A stretch of 64,000 bases of DNA from Leguminivora glycinivorella (GCF_023078275.1 NC_062975.1:186001-250000); one strand, 5' to 3'. Positions 22,108-35,217 are shown, counted from the first letter of the stretch. A program made the numbers and translations. Notes: generated from the sequence alone by a model not told the origin.

Positions 22108-23534
22108 TTATTAAGACTATGACTCGAGTTTTATTTATTGCAGTCAAGTTAGGTGTAAGTACACTATTTTATTAATACCCTACCTTATGTAAAATCTTAG
22201 AGTTAGGGATGTAGATAACCCCCGCACAAACACTTCGTGAAGCGGTCCACCATTTCTAAAAACAGATTTATCTTTATTTTGGTTTGAAGTAATTTTCAGT
22301 GGCACTAAAAGTTTTTTCAGCGGAATAATAAACTATAACTAGCTTGTAGTAGGCCGGCCGGGGGCGGGTCGCCGCGGTTCGCCGCTCGTAACGGTTTGTT
22401 TGAACACATCCTGCGTTTTTGCGACGGTCGCGTTTGAACAGTGAACTTGCGTTTTTGCGACGGGTCGCGTTTCAGTCGCGCCGCCGCTAATGAGTGCACG
22501 GCCATTAGGGCGGCTGTCACACCGAGCGTAATGGCGTGGTGTGACGTGTGTGATTTAGCTTCATTAAAGAACATGTGTTGCGGTAGGAGGCTGTTCTCAA
22601 ACCCATTTAGTATCAGGAAGGACAGAAAGGTGGATGGCACCATTCATAATTTTGAGTAAATTACAATGCTGCTGAGTATCACTGTTCCTGTCCATCATTT
22701 TCAAATGTGGTGTTTAGTAGATAGATAGGAATAGATATTCCTTAAGTATTATACAGTACCTAAGTATGTACTTAATACTATAATCGTAGAGTTGTAAGAC
22801 ATTCGTAAGGAATTACATTGTAGGTATTCAGGTAGAGCTGGCAGCTTTTAGTATTATTGCTAGACTTTAGGAAATGCACTTATAAAAATAAACAAACATA
22901 GTCCTCAAACATTTCGGAGTTACTAATAAAAAGGCCTTATGTCGTATCTCATCAATTACAGAGCACCCAAATAGGCATACATTAAGAGCAGTGATTTTTT
23001 TACCGCAGTATCAGAAAAAAAATCTCTTCGGTTCTGAAACCGCTCTCCTAACAAAGCGAACACACAATCAGTTGCAATAATTAAGGACACTTAATTATTG
23101 AAACTGATTGTGTGTTCTCTTGCGTTTTAATTGTAAGCTGTGCATTATTTGAATCAATAAAAAGCCAATCTCTTTCTTCATTGTCCTTTTAACACTGACC
23201 GCTCCCGTCAAAACTTTAAACGTCGTCTTTTCCCCGACACCTGCCGACATAATCGGTGTCATTAATGTCATTAATGAGGTCTAACGAGGCCCGGCTCATT
23301 AGCGAGCCCACGTGGGCCGCACGCGGCTGGCGACGTGGCCACTGGGGCTATGTCACTTCAAGGACGCCGCTTCATTTCCTATGTCTAGTGCAAAAAAGGA
23401 GGACAAGAAATTGGTTATGATAAATAGCTAGACAACTTTATTAACCATAGGTGGATTAACATTTTGTTACATTGTAGAAATTCCTTATGCTGTCTACCAA
23501 ATATAAGTACTTACATAAACAAGACAGTCTTTTC
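22108..23534. other. Unique sequence with two GC-rich islands
   Basis: Island 1 (22340-22530) carries a tandem GCGTTTTTGCGACGG block at about 22410 and 22450 and CTAATGAGTGCACGG. Island 2 (23220-23365) has ATTAATGTCATTAATGAGG and further ATTAG cores. They are candidate regulatory sequence by composition only. No gene is seen. Confidence 0.35.
23058..23117. repeat. 60-nt near-perfect hairpin
   Basis: A 28-bp stem (GAACACACAATCAGTT... on the left) has one mismatch and a 4-base loop. The loop is short for an animal microRNA precursor, so a tiny MITE or other hairpin is as likely. Confidence 0.6.
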
Positions 23535-23640
23535 GTTCGTCGTATATCGTTGTCTGAGTAGTTGAGTACCCACAATACAAGTCTTCTTGAGCTTACCGTG
23601 GGGCTCGGTCAATCTGTGTAAAAAAATGTCCTATAATAAA
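23535..23640 (-). repeat. Dispersed repeat related to 60480-60615
   Basis: On the minus strand it reads TAGGACATTTTTTTACACAG, then TTGACCGAGCCCCACGG and CAGACAACGATATACG. The same order is found on the plus strand at 60480-60615. I know this as a common lepidopteran retroelement-tail repeat; the class is uncertain. Confidence 0.55.
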
Positions 23641-25490
23641 AAAAAGACAGTGAAGGCATTGCACAATAACTGCATTTTACTTCTTTGTAAAACCCTCGTT
23701 TCTATGTAAAAAAATTGTGAAAAATATGTTTTTTTAGTCTTTACTGATTGTGTTTTGTCATTTCGAACGCATAAGGAACTCATATCCAACGTTGGACTTT
23801 TAAAAATACAATTAATTTGGATGTCGTTAAAAAAGTTTCATCGCATCGAAAACAACTCTTAATACAGTCGCGCGATGTAAAAAATGGACATAAGCGTGGT
23901 GGGTATTCTCAGTGTACAGTCGTTCGTTACGTAGGTACTGCCCAAGTGCTCACTCCCACTTATTTTATATGAAATTATCTATTCTTTAAAAGCACTATCG
24001 TGGTAAACCTCAGGCCCGGAGCCAGTAGGTAGGTACAGTCTATAGAGGCGGACAGCGAAAAATATGCGGTCGCGCACAAACCGGCGGAGATAAGCGACCG
24101 CGAGATCGTATATCAGTGTCACTGTAGGGCTGCCGAGCGCTGTCTCACATTTGCTGGCTGGTACCTTACCTTCTCTTTCTCAAAGACATGATCCAGGATC
24201 CTAGCATATGTGACGCTAGAGCCTGTGCGAAACAGAAGCATCGTAGAACGTATGGGCTTCCTTACAATCGGCGGCTTCTCTTTCCGCACAGACTAATTAC
24301 ATGGACTTAGGGACATATAAGTAGAAGAGATCTGCTCTGAGAATCGACCTAAGCTACGCTCTGACTTATTTTGTCATGTACTCCAGTACCTGTTCTTATT
24401 CCCAGACGATAAGCTTTAGACCTATAATCATGAAATTTTACGTGACTGCTAGGATATTTTTAATGAAGAAAAATACCAATTCCACGTTCGGCTGGAATCG
24501 AAAAGAACCAATTGAAAGTTGCACCTCGTCACTACAACGTCTTGCTTGACAAACACACTTTGTCTCTCTAACTTGGTGTTAGATGATTTACCTAACTGTA
24601 AAGGCTTTTAGTAGTCTGACGCAGCCCTATTGTCTCGCGGGCAGATCGCGCGATGATAGCGCGATTAACTCGTCGACAAAGTTGCGCCCGCGCACCCTCC
24701 CCCCTCCATTCTCCCCTTCACCCCCTCGCACCCCGCGCCGCCGCACAATCGCGCCCAAATCTCAAATTACAGCCTTTTATTTTGCTCCGCGGTTTATTTA
24801 TTTGTGAGCAAGTTTCCCAGCGTTTTTGCATTACTTTAGATTGCCGTCGGAATGCGAGATTTCCTCTGATAAATGTAATGCCTGCGCAATGGCACTGTAG
24901 ACACTGTTAAGTGACAATCGGTGGAGCTTATTTCGAAGACATAAATAAGGTACAGTCAGCGTCGATGATATTTTAGTATTTCCTTTTCGCCTTATTACAA
25001 GAGAGCAGCTGAACATAGCTAAATAGTACACCAATTGCCAGTGGACATTTAAGAACGTTGCTTTTTTTTTGTTAAACAAAATTCCTTTATTTAAAACTTC
25101 TGAAATCGGACATCTAAAACTAGATGCAAATAAGAATGCATGTCTCATTTTATTTATTATTAGGATACGTTAAATTAAGCGGCACATATGGTGGAATATG
25201 TAAGTTAATATATCTGTCTCAACAACTAACGTTAATAGGTAGAGTGTTCCTGCTAGTATTCTACTTCTATTTATTATGCCTGCCCACTCCGCTGCGCTCC
25301 CACGCCCTCTACTCCAGTATTAGTGAGCCGCGGGCCCTATCTCTCACCTTAGCGCTCAATTAGAGGTCCTTACCTGCGTCGTTGTGTGGTGGAGTAGGCT
25401 CGGCATGCAAATGTGCTGCGTAGCTCCGTCGTAGCACGTAGCAACGCGTAACAGCGCCCTATTAGGTGCACGCCTTTCTGTACAGGACTC
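23641..25490. other. Unique intergenic sequence with a GC-rich island
   Basis: The island at 24640-24800 is C-rich with CpGs and is followed by TCAAATTACAGCC. No gene or clear transposon is seen; overlapping frames here are composition effects. Confidence 0.3.
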
Positions 25491-25598
25491 GTAGCCGAAT
25501 GTCATCTCTGCGACGCGAAACGCCACCGAAACACCGCAGAAATGTAGTCTGGTCTCTACAAAAGAGATATTATCGTGAGCGTTTGTGCATTCGGCTAC
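25491..25598. mobile_element. GTAGCCGAATG-terminated MITE, copy 1
   Basis: The left end GTAGCCGAATGTCATC and the right end, inverted, GTAGCCGAATGCACAAACGC bound a 108-bp unit with CGCAGAAATGTAGTCTGG inside. Related copies are at 61930-62065 and, degenerate, 47006-47141. A partial relative continues at 25640-25752. Confidence 0.65.
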
Positions 25599-25599
25599 G

Positions 25600-27140
25600 C
25601 ACACAGCTAGCCTATAGCTGAAATTACAATCCTTGACGCTATAGACGCCGAAATGCAGTCTGGCTCTGTCGCGTCGATATATATACGGAAGAGCGATAGA
25701 GCTAACTATTAGCTAATATTATCACGATATTATCGTGAGCGTTTGTGCATATACCTATACCTATACCATACCTATTAGTTTCCATACTCGTACGTATAAA
25801 GGAGACAGGCGTCGTGCAACGTTAATGTACAACTAACACCGCATATCAATAAGACAAATAATAATTATTACCAAGTAATCAATCGTTTGAATAAACAATA
25901 GTGGAAACCTTGCTCTAGAATATTTTAATGAAGCATGGATCTCTAGCATGCACGCTTTTTCCTCGGGTATCGCTCTAGCATGCACGCTTTTTCCTCGGTA
26001 TTAATTTAACAGCGTCGCCGCCATTAGCAGACAATGGGTGTTTATCTCGGTAATCGTCTATGAGGATTGAGGAACAATACCGATCGTGCGGCGGCCATGC
26101 ACAGACCTCTACTACTAGATGGAACATTTAGCCAACACACTCACATACATGAGTATTATGATTTCCCGTAGGAATGACACATAAAGTACATAACTGTTAT
26201 GATTTCCCGTAATAGGAACACCCGTTTAGTATGGGAACACGCTCGATCCAGTTCTCTCAACGTTCACAAGCACTCGTAGGACTATAAAAGTGAGTTTTAG
26301 GGTTGATCCAGGGTTGTTGTACCTATGTAATCATGATATTTTATCAGTGTCATATGTCTAATAAGCACACGTTGAGCTTCTTCAAAATTTCCGTAAATTA
26401 CTGGAAATGTATTACGCAATGTTTTCAACATTTGGCGATCGCGTGATTTGGTGTTTGAGTTATTCTTATACATTGGTGGCGTTCAATTCGTCAAATGCCA
26501 TAGAAATTAGAAATTGATCCTATAGCTTGGCAATAAAAGTGCGAAGGCCAATACCGAGAACTTTTCATGAGAATATTCGTAATTTTGGAAACTTCATAAT
26601 GCGGAGTCTGTGTAGTGTGTGGTGGCGCACGGTGGGGCGGGGCGGGGCGATGCAGCCTGCAGCTGCACTGCCCGCGGCCCGCTGCACTCAGCGCTCCGCT
26701 CTGGCCTTAAGGCAGAGATTGCATCGCGACTCCCAGCCACGCCCCTTCCATCCTTCCCATAGATTTCCAGAAAAAAACGAACTAGCTTTATATCATCCAT
26801 CCCTCTTGATACTTTCAATTACGCGGCATCTCAAGTCACGGTAAATCAAATTGTCACGAGCAATTTGGCGGCTCCCCCGCACTTCATTTCGCGAATAAAT
26901 TCATCACGCCGCGGAGGGGGGCTCGTGGGGGGCGGGAGGAATGCGGGGTACATGCCAGGGAAATGGGGACGCTCCCGAGATGTCATAAACGCTGGTATAT
27001 ATGTACCTACATATAGATAGGTAATATCTCTGCGTCTCGTGAAGTATGTCGGGTCGTATTACTTTCAAAGCCTTGCAATGATATCTTTCCTACACATAGT
27101 CTAGAGCCAATTTGGCCACAAGTCGTCTCCTTCACGATTT
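25600..27140. other. Unique sequence with a local duplication and a GC-rich island
   Basis: TCTAGCATGCACGCTTTTTC is directly duplicated at about 25942 and 25973. GATTTCCCGTA is repeated at about 26160 and 26203. A GC-rich island spans 26610-26960. No gene is seen. Confidence 0.3.
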
Positions 27141-30100
27141 TCGTCGACATCTCTTCTAAATACCTAAAACAGGTATGGATATGTTCCTCGTCCTCTCCAG
27201 ATTACGAATTGACCTGTTTTAGTTTAAGGAGGGGGGACGGGTCGAGAAAAAGGGGGAAAGATGGCGACCGACCATCATAGATATTTATTCACATCTCGAG
27301 TCCTATGGCACCAATCTGTTCGTGCGAGGTGTCATTTGAAAGCTTATTAAACCTACTTTAATTGTTTTCAAATAACTATGCTCATAAAAGTAACAGTTTA
27401 GGAAATATTTGAAAATATTTGTTTTTTTATCGCGCATGAATTGCACAAGTACTAGTAAAAAATGCGTCTAACTCAATAAACAATAACTTTACCGCAATTG
27501 ATGTTATTATAAAATTTTTGCGTCTATTCATGCTCTTTCTAAAAATATAAGTTTCATTGGTATATGATAATATATAACCATGTAATTAAGAATTTTGTTT
27601 GGCAGGGGTTATCCTCCAGGTCGCATAAACGGGCGCTGACCGTAGTAAAGTATTCAATATTTTTGAGGTCTTATTTTACGGATCCATATAGGAGAGGTAT
27701 CGTTTGAAAGATAATTAAACCTACTATAATTGTTTACACTTAACTATAATATTAAATGTAGCTGTTTACATAATATTTGAAAATATGTGTTTTTTTATCG
27801 AGCATGAATCGCACAAGTACTGGTAAAAAATGCTTCTAAGTCAATAAACAATAACGTTACCGCAATTGATGTAATTATAAAATTTACGCCACTATTCATG
27901 AGCTTTCTAAAAATATAAGTTTTATTGGTAAGTGATAATATAACCATTAAATTACGAATTTTGTTTCGTAGTGGTCACTCCGCCGGTCGCATAAAAATGA
28001 GCGCTGACCGTAGTAAAGTATTCAATATTTTTAAGTTCTTATTTTACGGATCCATATGTAAGAGGTATCATTTGAAAGCAAATTAAACCTGCTATAATTA
28101 TTTTTGAATAACTATAGTTATAAAGGTAGCTGGTTACAAAATATTTGAAAACATGACTTTTTTTTTCGAGCACGAGTTGCACATATACAGATAAAAAATG
28201 CTTCTAACTTAATAAACCATAACTTTACCGCAATTAATGTTATTATAAAATTTACGCGAAATTTCATGCGCTTTCTAAAAATATAAGTTTTATTGGTGTA
28301 TGATAATATATGACCAAGTAATTACGAATTTGGTTTAGCAGGGGTCACTGCGCCCTGTCACGATATTGGGTGCTGACTGACCGTCGCCAAATTTTATACG
28401 TTACTCAGATCCTATTTTACTGATAAATTTGTGAGAGGTATCATTTGAAAGCATATTATGCGTACTATCTTTATTTCTAATATTACAAGTCGAAACTGTA
28501 GAAGTTTACAAAATATTTGATTAGTAATATGTGTATTTTACTGTGCATGAATAGCATTGGCATTGATAAGACACGCTTCTAGCTCAATAAATTATAGTTT
28601 TCCGCAATTGAAATAATAACAAAATAAACGGAAAATGTATGACTTACACAAAAAATAAGTTTGGTTTGTATTGCATAAACAATTAATTTGAATTTGTTCA
28701 GCTCACCTACTGCGCACCATCATATAAATGGATGTCCACCGTCGTTGCCTTTTTCTGATTTTATTTCACTAATCGTATATTCATAATAAATATAATCTAT
28801 CACGTATCGAATTTACTTATATACTTAATTGATCAGTAAAATAAAATCTGTAAAATGATGAAAAAATTAAGGCAACGGCGGTGGACATCCGTTTATATGA
28901 CGATTGACCGTGCGCAGTGGGTATGGTGGACAAATTAACATTAATTGTTTAGGCAAAACTAACAAAACTCATTTTTTGTAAAGGCCATACATTTTGCGGT
29001 TCATTTCGTTATTATATCAATTGCAGAAAAATATAATTTATTGAGCTAGAAGCATGTTTCACTCGTATCAGTGCGAATGCTATTCATATACAGTAAAAAT
29101 ACACATATTGTCAAATATTTTGTTAACTTCTACAATTACGACTAAAATTATTAAAAAGTAACGATAGTACGCATAATATGCTTTCAAATGATACCTCTCA
29201 CAAATTGATCACTAAAATAGGATCTGAGAAATACGTTAAACCAAATTCGTAATTACTTGGTTGTATAATATCATACATCAATAAAACTTATATTTTTAGA
29301 AAGCATATGAAATGTCCTGTAAATCTTATCATAACATTATTTGCGGTAAAGTTATTGTTTATTGGTCATGCACCAAGATACAATCTTAAAAATTATGAAC
29401 ACGGCAACGAATTTTCGCAACGATTTTTTGACCATTTGGTCATCCATGTATATGACGGTGCGCAGTGAGTATGATGGATAAATTAACATTAATTGTTTAT
29501 GCAATACTGACAAAACTTATTATTTGAAAAGGTCATACATTTCGCCGTTTATTTTGTTATTATATCAATTGCGGAAAAAATATAATTCATTGAGCTAGAA
29601 GCATGTTTTACTCACATCGGTTCCAATGCATATTTTCAAATATTTTGTTAGCTACTACAGTTACAACTTAGATTATTGAGAACTAATGATAGTACGCATA
29701 ATATGCTTTCAAAAGATTCCTGTTAAATAAAATAGGATCTGAAAAATATAGAAAATTTGGCGACGGTCAGCATCCATACGTGGCCGGGCGCTGTGGCCCC
29801 TACTTAACCATATTTGTAATTACTTGGTTATATAATATCATACACCAATAAAACTTATGTTATTAGAAAGCGCACAAAATTCCGCGTAAATCTTATACTA
29901 ACATCAATTCCGGAAAAGTTGTTGTTTATTGATTAAGAAGCATTTTTTACCAGTAGGTACTTGTGCGACTCATGGTCTATAAAACACATATTTTCAAATA
30001 TTTTCTAAACAGCTACCTTTATGATTATAGTTATTTATAAAAAAATATAGTAGGTTTAATTAGCTTTGAAACGATACCTCTCGCATATGGATCCGTAAAA

Positions 30101-30636
30101 TAGGACCTCAAAAATATTGAATACTTTACTACGGTCAGCGCCCATTTCTGCGACCGGGCAGAGTGACTCCTGCTAAACCAAATTCGTAATTACATGGTTA
30201 TATATTATCATATACCAATGAAACTTATATTTTTAAAAAGAGCATGAATAGACGCGAAAATTTTATAATAACATCAATTGCGGTAAAGTTATTGTTTATT
30301 GAGTTAGACGCATTTTTTCTAGTACTTGTGTAACTCATGCGCGATAAAAAACACATATTTTCAAATATTTCGTAAACGGTTACTGTTATGAGTATAGTTA
30401 TTTGAAAACAATTAAAGTAGGTTTAATAAGCTTTCAAACGACACCTTGCACGAACAGATTGGTGCCATAGGAGTCGAGATGTGAATAAATATCTATGATG
30501 GTCGGCCGCCATCTTTCTCCCCCTTTTTCTCAACCCGTCCCCCCCTCCTTAAACTAAAACAGGTCAATTCGTAATCTGGAGATAACGAGGAACACATCCA
30601 TACCTGTTTTAGGTATTTAGAAGAGATGTCGACGAC
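27141..30636. repeat. ~3.5-kb palindrome of tandem ~370-bp units
   Basis: The left arm (27141 to about 28765) and right arm (about 28862-30636) are inverted copies. The outermost segments match very closely, for example CGTCGACATCTCTTCTAAAT at both ends and ATCATAGATATTTATTCACA. In the left arm, units recur with the marker GACCGTAGTAAAGTATTCAA, or its diverged forms, at about 27268, 27638, 28006, 28378 and 28737. Each unit has a conserved core near CTTTACCGCAATTGATG. The right arm holds the same kind of units reversed, with an extra partial unit near 29290-29440. The spacer is about 100 bp. No coding frame is present and no target duplication was found. Confidence 0.85.
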
Positions 30637-31241
30637 TTTTTGTAAAAGAGGTCGTTTGGTCCCTGACTAACAACGTAGAATGCAATAATTATCTGTTTTA
30701 CAAGGGGCCAATATTGTTGTTTAAAACGTGATACCCTGTCACCGAAAGTTTCCGAAGAGTACGCGATTTGAGCGTTGTAATAGAGAAGATTACGATAAGC
30801 GAAATATGATCAAACAGTTTTCTAGCAAACAAAGTTTTCTCGGCACTATTTCGAAAAATTTCAACGGTGACATGAAAAGCAATGTGGGATCTCGAGTGTT
30901 TGCACTTAAACTCCTTATTAAGCTAAGGATTCTATTTCAGAAACCTGTCTTTCGTTTTGAATTCTATAATTATAATTAGATACCCTCGTTGTAAGTAATA
31001 TATCATTTTACTAAGAATATATTATGTATTAATAAATATGTAAAATATGTAACTTGTACAGAATTGTCCCAAAATTGAATTGGCTTTCCATGTCCGTCAG
31101 GCATTTTTACCTACGTGTATAAAATATAAATATCTGGTTTTGCGAGTATGTATCATAAACAGATCTACCTGTTAGTGTAGGTTACCTACTTATCTCTATC
31201 CAGTAGGTGTAGATAGTAGTGAAATATGAGTCAGTGTTTAT
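30637..31241. other. AT-rich sequence with a MITE-end fragment
   Basis: At 30690-30735 TCTGTTTTACAAGGGGCCAA resembles the end of the element at 10961-11085. The rest is AT-rich. A frame at 30728-30979 shows no recognisable motif. Confidence 0.35.
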
Positions 31242-31310
31242 TAACCGTCGCCTCATATCTCAAGAAGGACGGTTATCAAGTCGTCTGTATGTTTTTTTAT
31301 TTTTTTTTTA

Positions 31311-32561
31311 TTGGGTTGGTAAGAAAGTAATGAGCGATCGATTGAATTCCACATAAATTTTTTGAGAGAGTTCTAGAATCTTCTATGGTCGAAAGTATAT
31401 AAAGGGCGAGTCGCACAGTTTCTCGTCAGTCATTCACTAGCTGTCGCCGAGCTAATATAAGGAAGAAAATGGACGAATTAAAAGTGCATGTAAGGCATTG
31501 CTTACTATATGAATTTCAGTCTGGCCATTCAGCCGCCGAAGCAGTGCGTAATATATGTCAGCGTGTTGCTCCTGAAGTTGTATCTGAGGCCACGGCGAAA
31601 CGATGGTTCCAGCGGTTTCGTAGTGGCGACTTTTCATTATCAGATCAACCTAAGTCTGGTCGACCGGTGAAGATTGATGTAGCCAAATTAAAAACCTTAA
31701 TTGAAGGAGATCCGAGGCTAACGAGTCGTACTCTTGCTACCGAGTTAGGCTGCTCTCATGTCACCATAGAAACACATTTACACGAGTTGGGAAAAAACTA
31801 CAAATACAGTGTTTGGATACCGCACGAACTTGATAGAGATCAACTAAACCGCCGTGCCGATATCTGCATACAACTTCTGTCTTTTCGCCGCACATTCAAC
31901 TGGTTGGACCATCTTATCACTGGAGATGGAAAATGGGTCTTATATATAAATCACACACGCAAACGTCAGTGGCTAGCTCCAAACGAAAAAGGAATAGAGG
32001 CACCAAAAACAGAGCCTCACCCGAAAAAAGTTATGCTGTCCGTTTGGTGGGATATTCATGGTATTATTCACTGGGAACTCCTACCAAGTGGAATGACTGT
32101 TACCGCATCAGTATACTGTAATCAGCTTGAAAATTTAAACCAAAAAATCTGTCAGAATCGTTAACAGCATGCTAAAGTTTTTTTCTTACACGACAATGCT
32201 CGCCCACACATTGCAAAAGTGACTCGGCTAAAGCTATTGGAGCTAGGTTGGAAAGTGATACCTCATCCACCGTACTCTCCAGACTTGGCACCTACGGATT
32301 ACGCATTGTTCAGATCGCTAAGCAATGCCTTGAATGAAAAAAAGTTCGATGATCAAGCCCATCTACGACAGTACATAGCTGAGTTTTTTGAATCTAAACC
32401 TAAGAACTTCTTCGACGATGCTATTCATTCTTTACCAGAACGATGGAGACAAGTAGTAGATAACGAAGGCCGTTATATTTTTGATAAATGATTAAAATAA
32501 TAAATTAAATAAAAATTACAATATTGGTTATGATTCGCTCATTACTTTCTTACCAACCCAA
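31311..32561 (+). mobile_element. Full-length mariner element, 1251 bp
   Basis: Terminal inverted repeats start TTGGGTTGGTAAGAAAGTAA and match perfectly for 27 bp at both ends. The TA target duplication is at 31309-31310 and 32562-32563. The length fits Tc1/mariner elements (about 1.25-1.3 kb). The single transposase frame is interrupted once (see 31469-32491). Perfect termini and only one visible coding lesion point to a fairly young insertion. Confidence 0.95.
31469..32491 (+). pseudogene. Mariner transposase (D34D) with one premature stop
   Basis: The frame runs from ATG at 31469 to TGA at 32491 as 340 residues, with one in-frame TAA at codon 232 (32162-32164) and no frameshift. Mariner transposases cut and paste their element by a DDE/D reaction. 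The N-terminal helix-turn-helix region (about residues 1-110) binds the termini and is complete. The WIPHEL motif (116-121) corresponds to the family's WVPHEL. Catalytic residues are D153 in ITGDGKW, D242 in HDNARPH and D277 in SPDLAPTDY, with exactly 34 residues between the last two. The first motif is GDG where GDE is usual. The stop lies just before the second Asp, so the product as written lacks two catalytic residues. There is no intron. Confidence 0.93.
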
Positions 32562-33528
32562 TATTTTTTTTAATGTTTGTTCCTCGATATCTCCGTCGTT
32601 ACTGGACCGATTTTGAAATTTTTTTTTTTAATTGAATGTATATGCATACAGATTGGTCCCATTTTTCTCAGAACCCAGTTCTGATGATGGGATCCTGGAG
32701 AAATCGAGGGAACTCTTCGAATCTGAAAGGCATACATATAGTGATTTTTGTGTTTTTAAAGGAACAGCATGCATTTAGGTACGGAACAGTGACATTTGGT
32801 GCAGTGGAACTGCTGATGATGGCCAGAATAGAACTCTTCAAATCTGAACGGCACGCTTATAGTGACTTTGGTATTTTTATAAGAACAGCATGCACTTTCA
32901 TCCAGAACAGTGACATTTGGTGCAGCGGAATTGCTGATGATGGTCAGAACCGAACTCCTCAAATCTGAACGGCACGCTTATAGTGACTTTGCCATTTTTA
33001 TAAGAACAGCATGCGCTTACGTCTAGAACAGTGACATTTGGTACAGTGGAACTGCTGATGGTCAGAACCGAACTCCTCAAATCTGAACGGCACGCTTATA
33101 GTGACTTTGGTATTTTTATAAGAACAGCATGCACTTGCGTCCAGAACAGTGACATTTGGTGCAGTGGAACTGCTGATGATAGTCAGAACCGTACTCCTTA
33201 AATCTGAACGGCACACTCATAAGTGACTTTGGTATTTTTGCAAGAAAAGCATGCATTTAAGTTCAGAACAGTGACATTTATTTATTTAGTTATGTTTGTT
33301 AAGCATATTGAGTTTTCAAGTCAAAGTTTGTCAAGCTTCGATTTCTTATAATATAATATCGGATTCATGAGGAATTGAGGAAACTTAACGTTATACGTAT
33401 ATTCATTTATGTTGCCATCTAATAATTAAAGCATTAAAAGCAGTTTTAAAAAATACCTACACATTTCTACATAATCCAACATTCGCAAGTAACTTTCACC
33501 ACAACCCGAAAGGCGATGGTTTTTTTTT

Positions 33529-35161
33529 CTTAAAAATTATTTTAGTCACTGATCTTCGTTAAGCGATGTATTAGTTCCGAGTACCCTTGACTCCCGTTAC
33601 ATGATTAGGGCACGTTCACACGTGTCACGCGTACCATATGTCACCGTGACGCGACCCCTGGCCCGTTAAGCCGCGCCGACACGGCAGCTCGGTGGCTTAG
33701 CCCCGCGTGCGCACGCGCATAAGACGGGGATTAGACCTGCGACCCGCGCCAGGGCTGCCACGAGAGTCGCCGCTCAATCCTTATATCCCGTGAAGGCACG
33801 AAGTATGCCACAGTTAGAAAAGTTTGTTAATGTTATGACATCTTAACTTTCTGCTCGTTAGACGTTCCGGCTTACGAATGTCCAACTACCTGAGCCGACG
33901 ATGCTGTCGAGGTTTCAATGCTTTCGAAGTCATCAACAGGAATAATGCATATTTTTTTATTGTTGGCCACTGACATGCAGTTAGTGGTTAGGTACTTTTC
34001 CTTCAAGAGTCCTTAACAATTATCTGTAGCTTTTTCAATTAAAGCGATACTTATCAAGTCATGTGCAACCCTAGCTCGTCAGCGTGACCAGGTGACTGCG
34101 CAGGCGACGACAGTTGACAAAACAAACATCCCGCTAACTCCTCTCCAAATACCCCCCACTCCCCTCCCCCCTCTCACACCACCCTTGAGCCACTTAACAC
34201 CAGCCAGATTAATTGCTACACAAATACAGTCTATTTCGAACGGCTAATATTGGAGCCAATTGCTGTAAAAGAATTTGGTTTTATAAGGCGGCGGGATTGA
34301 TGGCGAAGGACTTTCAGTTTGAAATGTTTACACAGCCACGCACTCAGGATCGGAGGAGAACCATGACTGCTGCTTGTGTGCATTCTGCAGAAATTCGAAG
34401 ACTCTAGCCTATAAATTATTCTATAAATTAGTTCTAGTTCTAGTTCTAGTTCTATAAATTATTTAAAACTAAAACTACCTATAAAATAAAAAATTGGTTC
34501 TAAATCTGACCCGACCGGTAGGGTGCTCAGAAGGCTGGCCAGCATTGCGCGCTGAACGGCAATGCCGATGCGCTGGGCAAGGTATGCCCCAGCCTTCTCA
34601 GCTCCAATTATTTATTAAGTAGGTATATACGAGCCCAGAGGCCGTTAGGTCAAGCTTCAACCAAGACGTTTTTTTTCTCTACTTATTAAATTCTTACCCT
34701 AATAAAATACTCGCAAGCCACCAAACATGTATATGAAAGGTATTCAAGCATTGTACGAATGTACGTATGCCTAATTAATTGGAAATATTCACCTGTAAGT
34801 AGATACATAAAACATGTGTAGCAAATTCATCATTTATTTTCCTCGGCCTAGAGAACTCGCTCAAGTTATCATAACAAGTGATAATTTAATTAGCAACCAA
34901 TTATTTCTACAACTAACAAATACATTTCGCTCTCATCTCGATATAGTTGTCTGCCGAAAGGTCATGTGCGTAAAAACTGTTAATTAGTCTACTTAATTTG
35001 GTGATCAGTGACAAGCTTCGTTTAATTTAAAGGTATCTTAATTAATTGAAAACAAGCCACTTTGTGTGGAAATATCCATTCTTTGGATACATGAATTTGA
35101 ATGTTAGTCGTATTATAACAGTTAATTGATAGGTTACCTATAAAGAGATCGGTTACCTATC
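33529..35161. other. Unique sequence with a GC-rich island and a repeat fragment
   Basis: A GC-rich island spans 33635-33790. A (TTCTAG)n run lies at about 34428-34455. At 34505-34610 a GC-rich block (GCTGGCCAGCATTGCGCG) resembles a retroelement tail. No gene is seen. Confidence 0.3.
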
Positions 35162-35217
35162 TATTGGGTTGGCACAAAAGTAATGAGACACTTGGTTTAC
35201 GTTTTATATTTTTTATT

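Larger units (their letters stand above)
31242..33528 (+). repeat. AACCGCCTTC-type repeat interrupted by a mariner
   Basis: The left remnant (31242-31310, TTAACCGTCGCCTCATATC) and the right part (32562-33528) together match the element at 15359-16130, including the CTCGATATCTCCGTCG block just right of the mariner. About four ~120-bp tandem units (32805-33270) carry GTGACATTTGGTGCAG. The end has GGCGATGGTTTTTTTT. The mariner therefore inserted after this repeat was in place. Confidence 0.7.

Noticed and set aside
27141..30636. Integrated viral segment as the source of the palindrome
   Set aside because: No coding sequence, viral motif or excision-type boundary was seen. Tandem non-coding units fit a repeat or fold-back element better.
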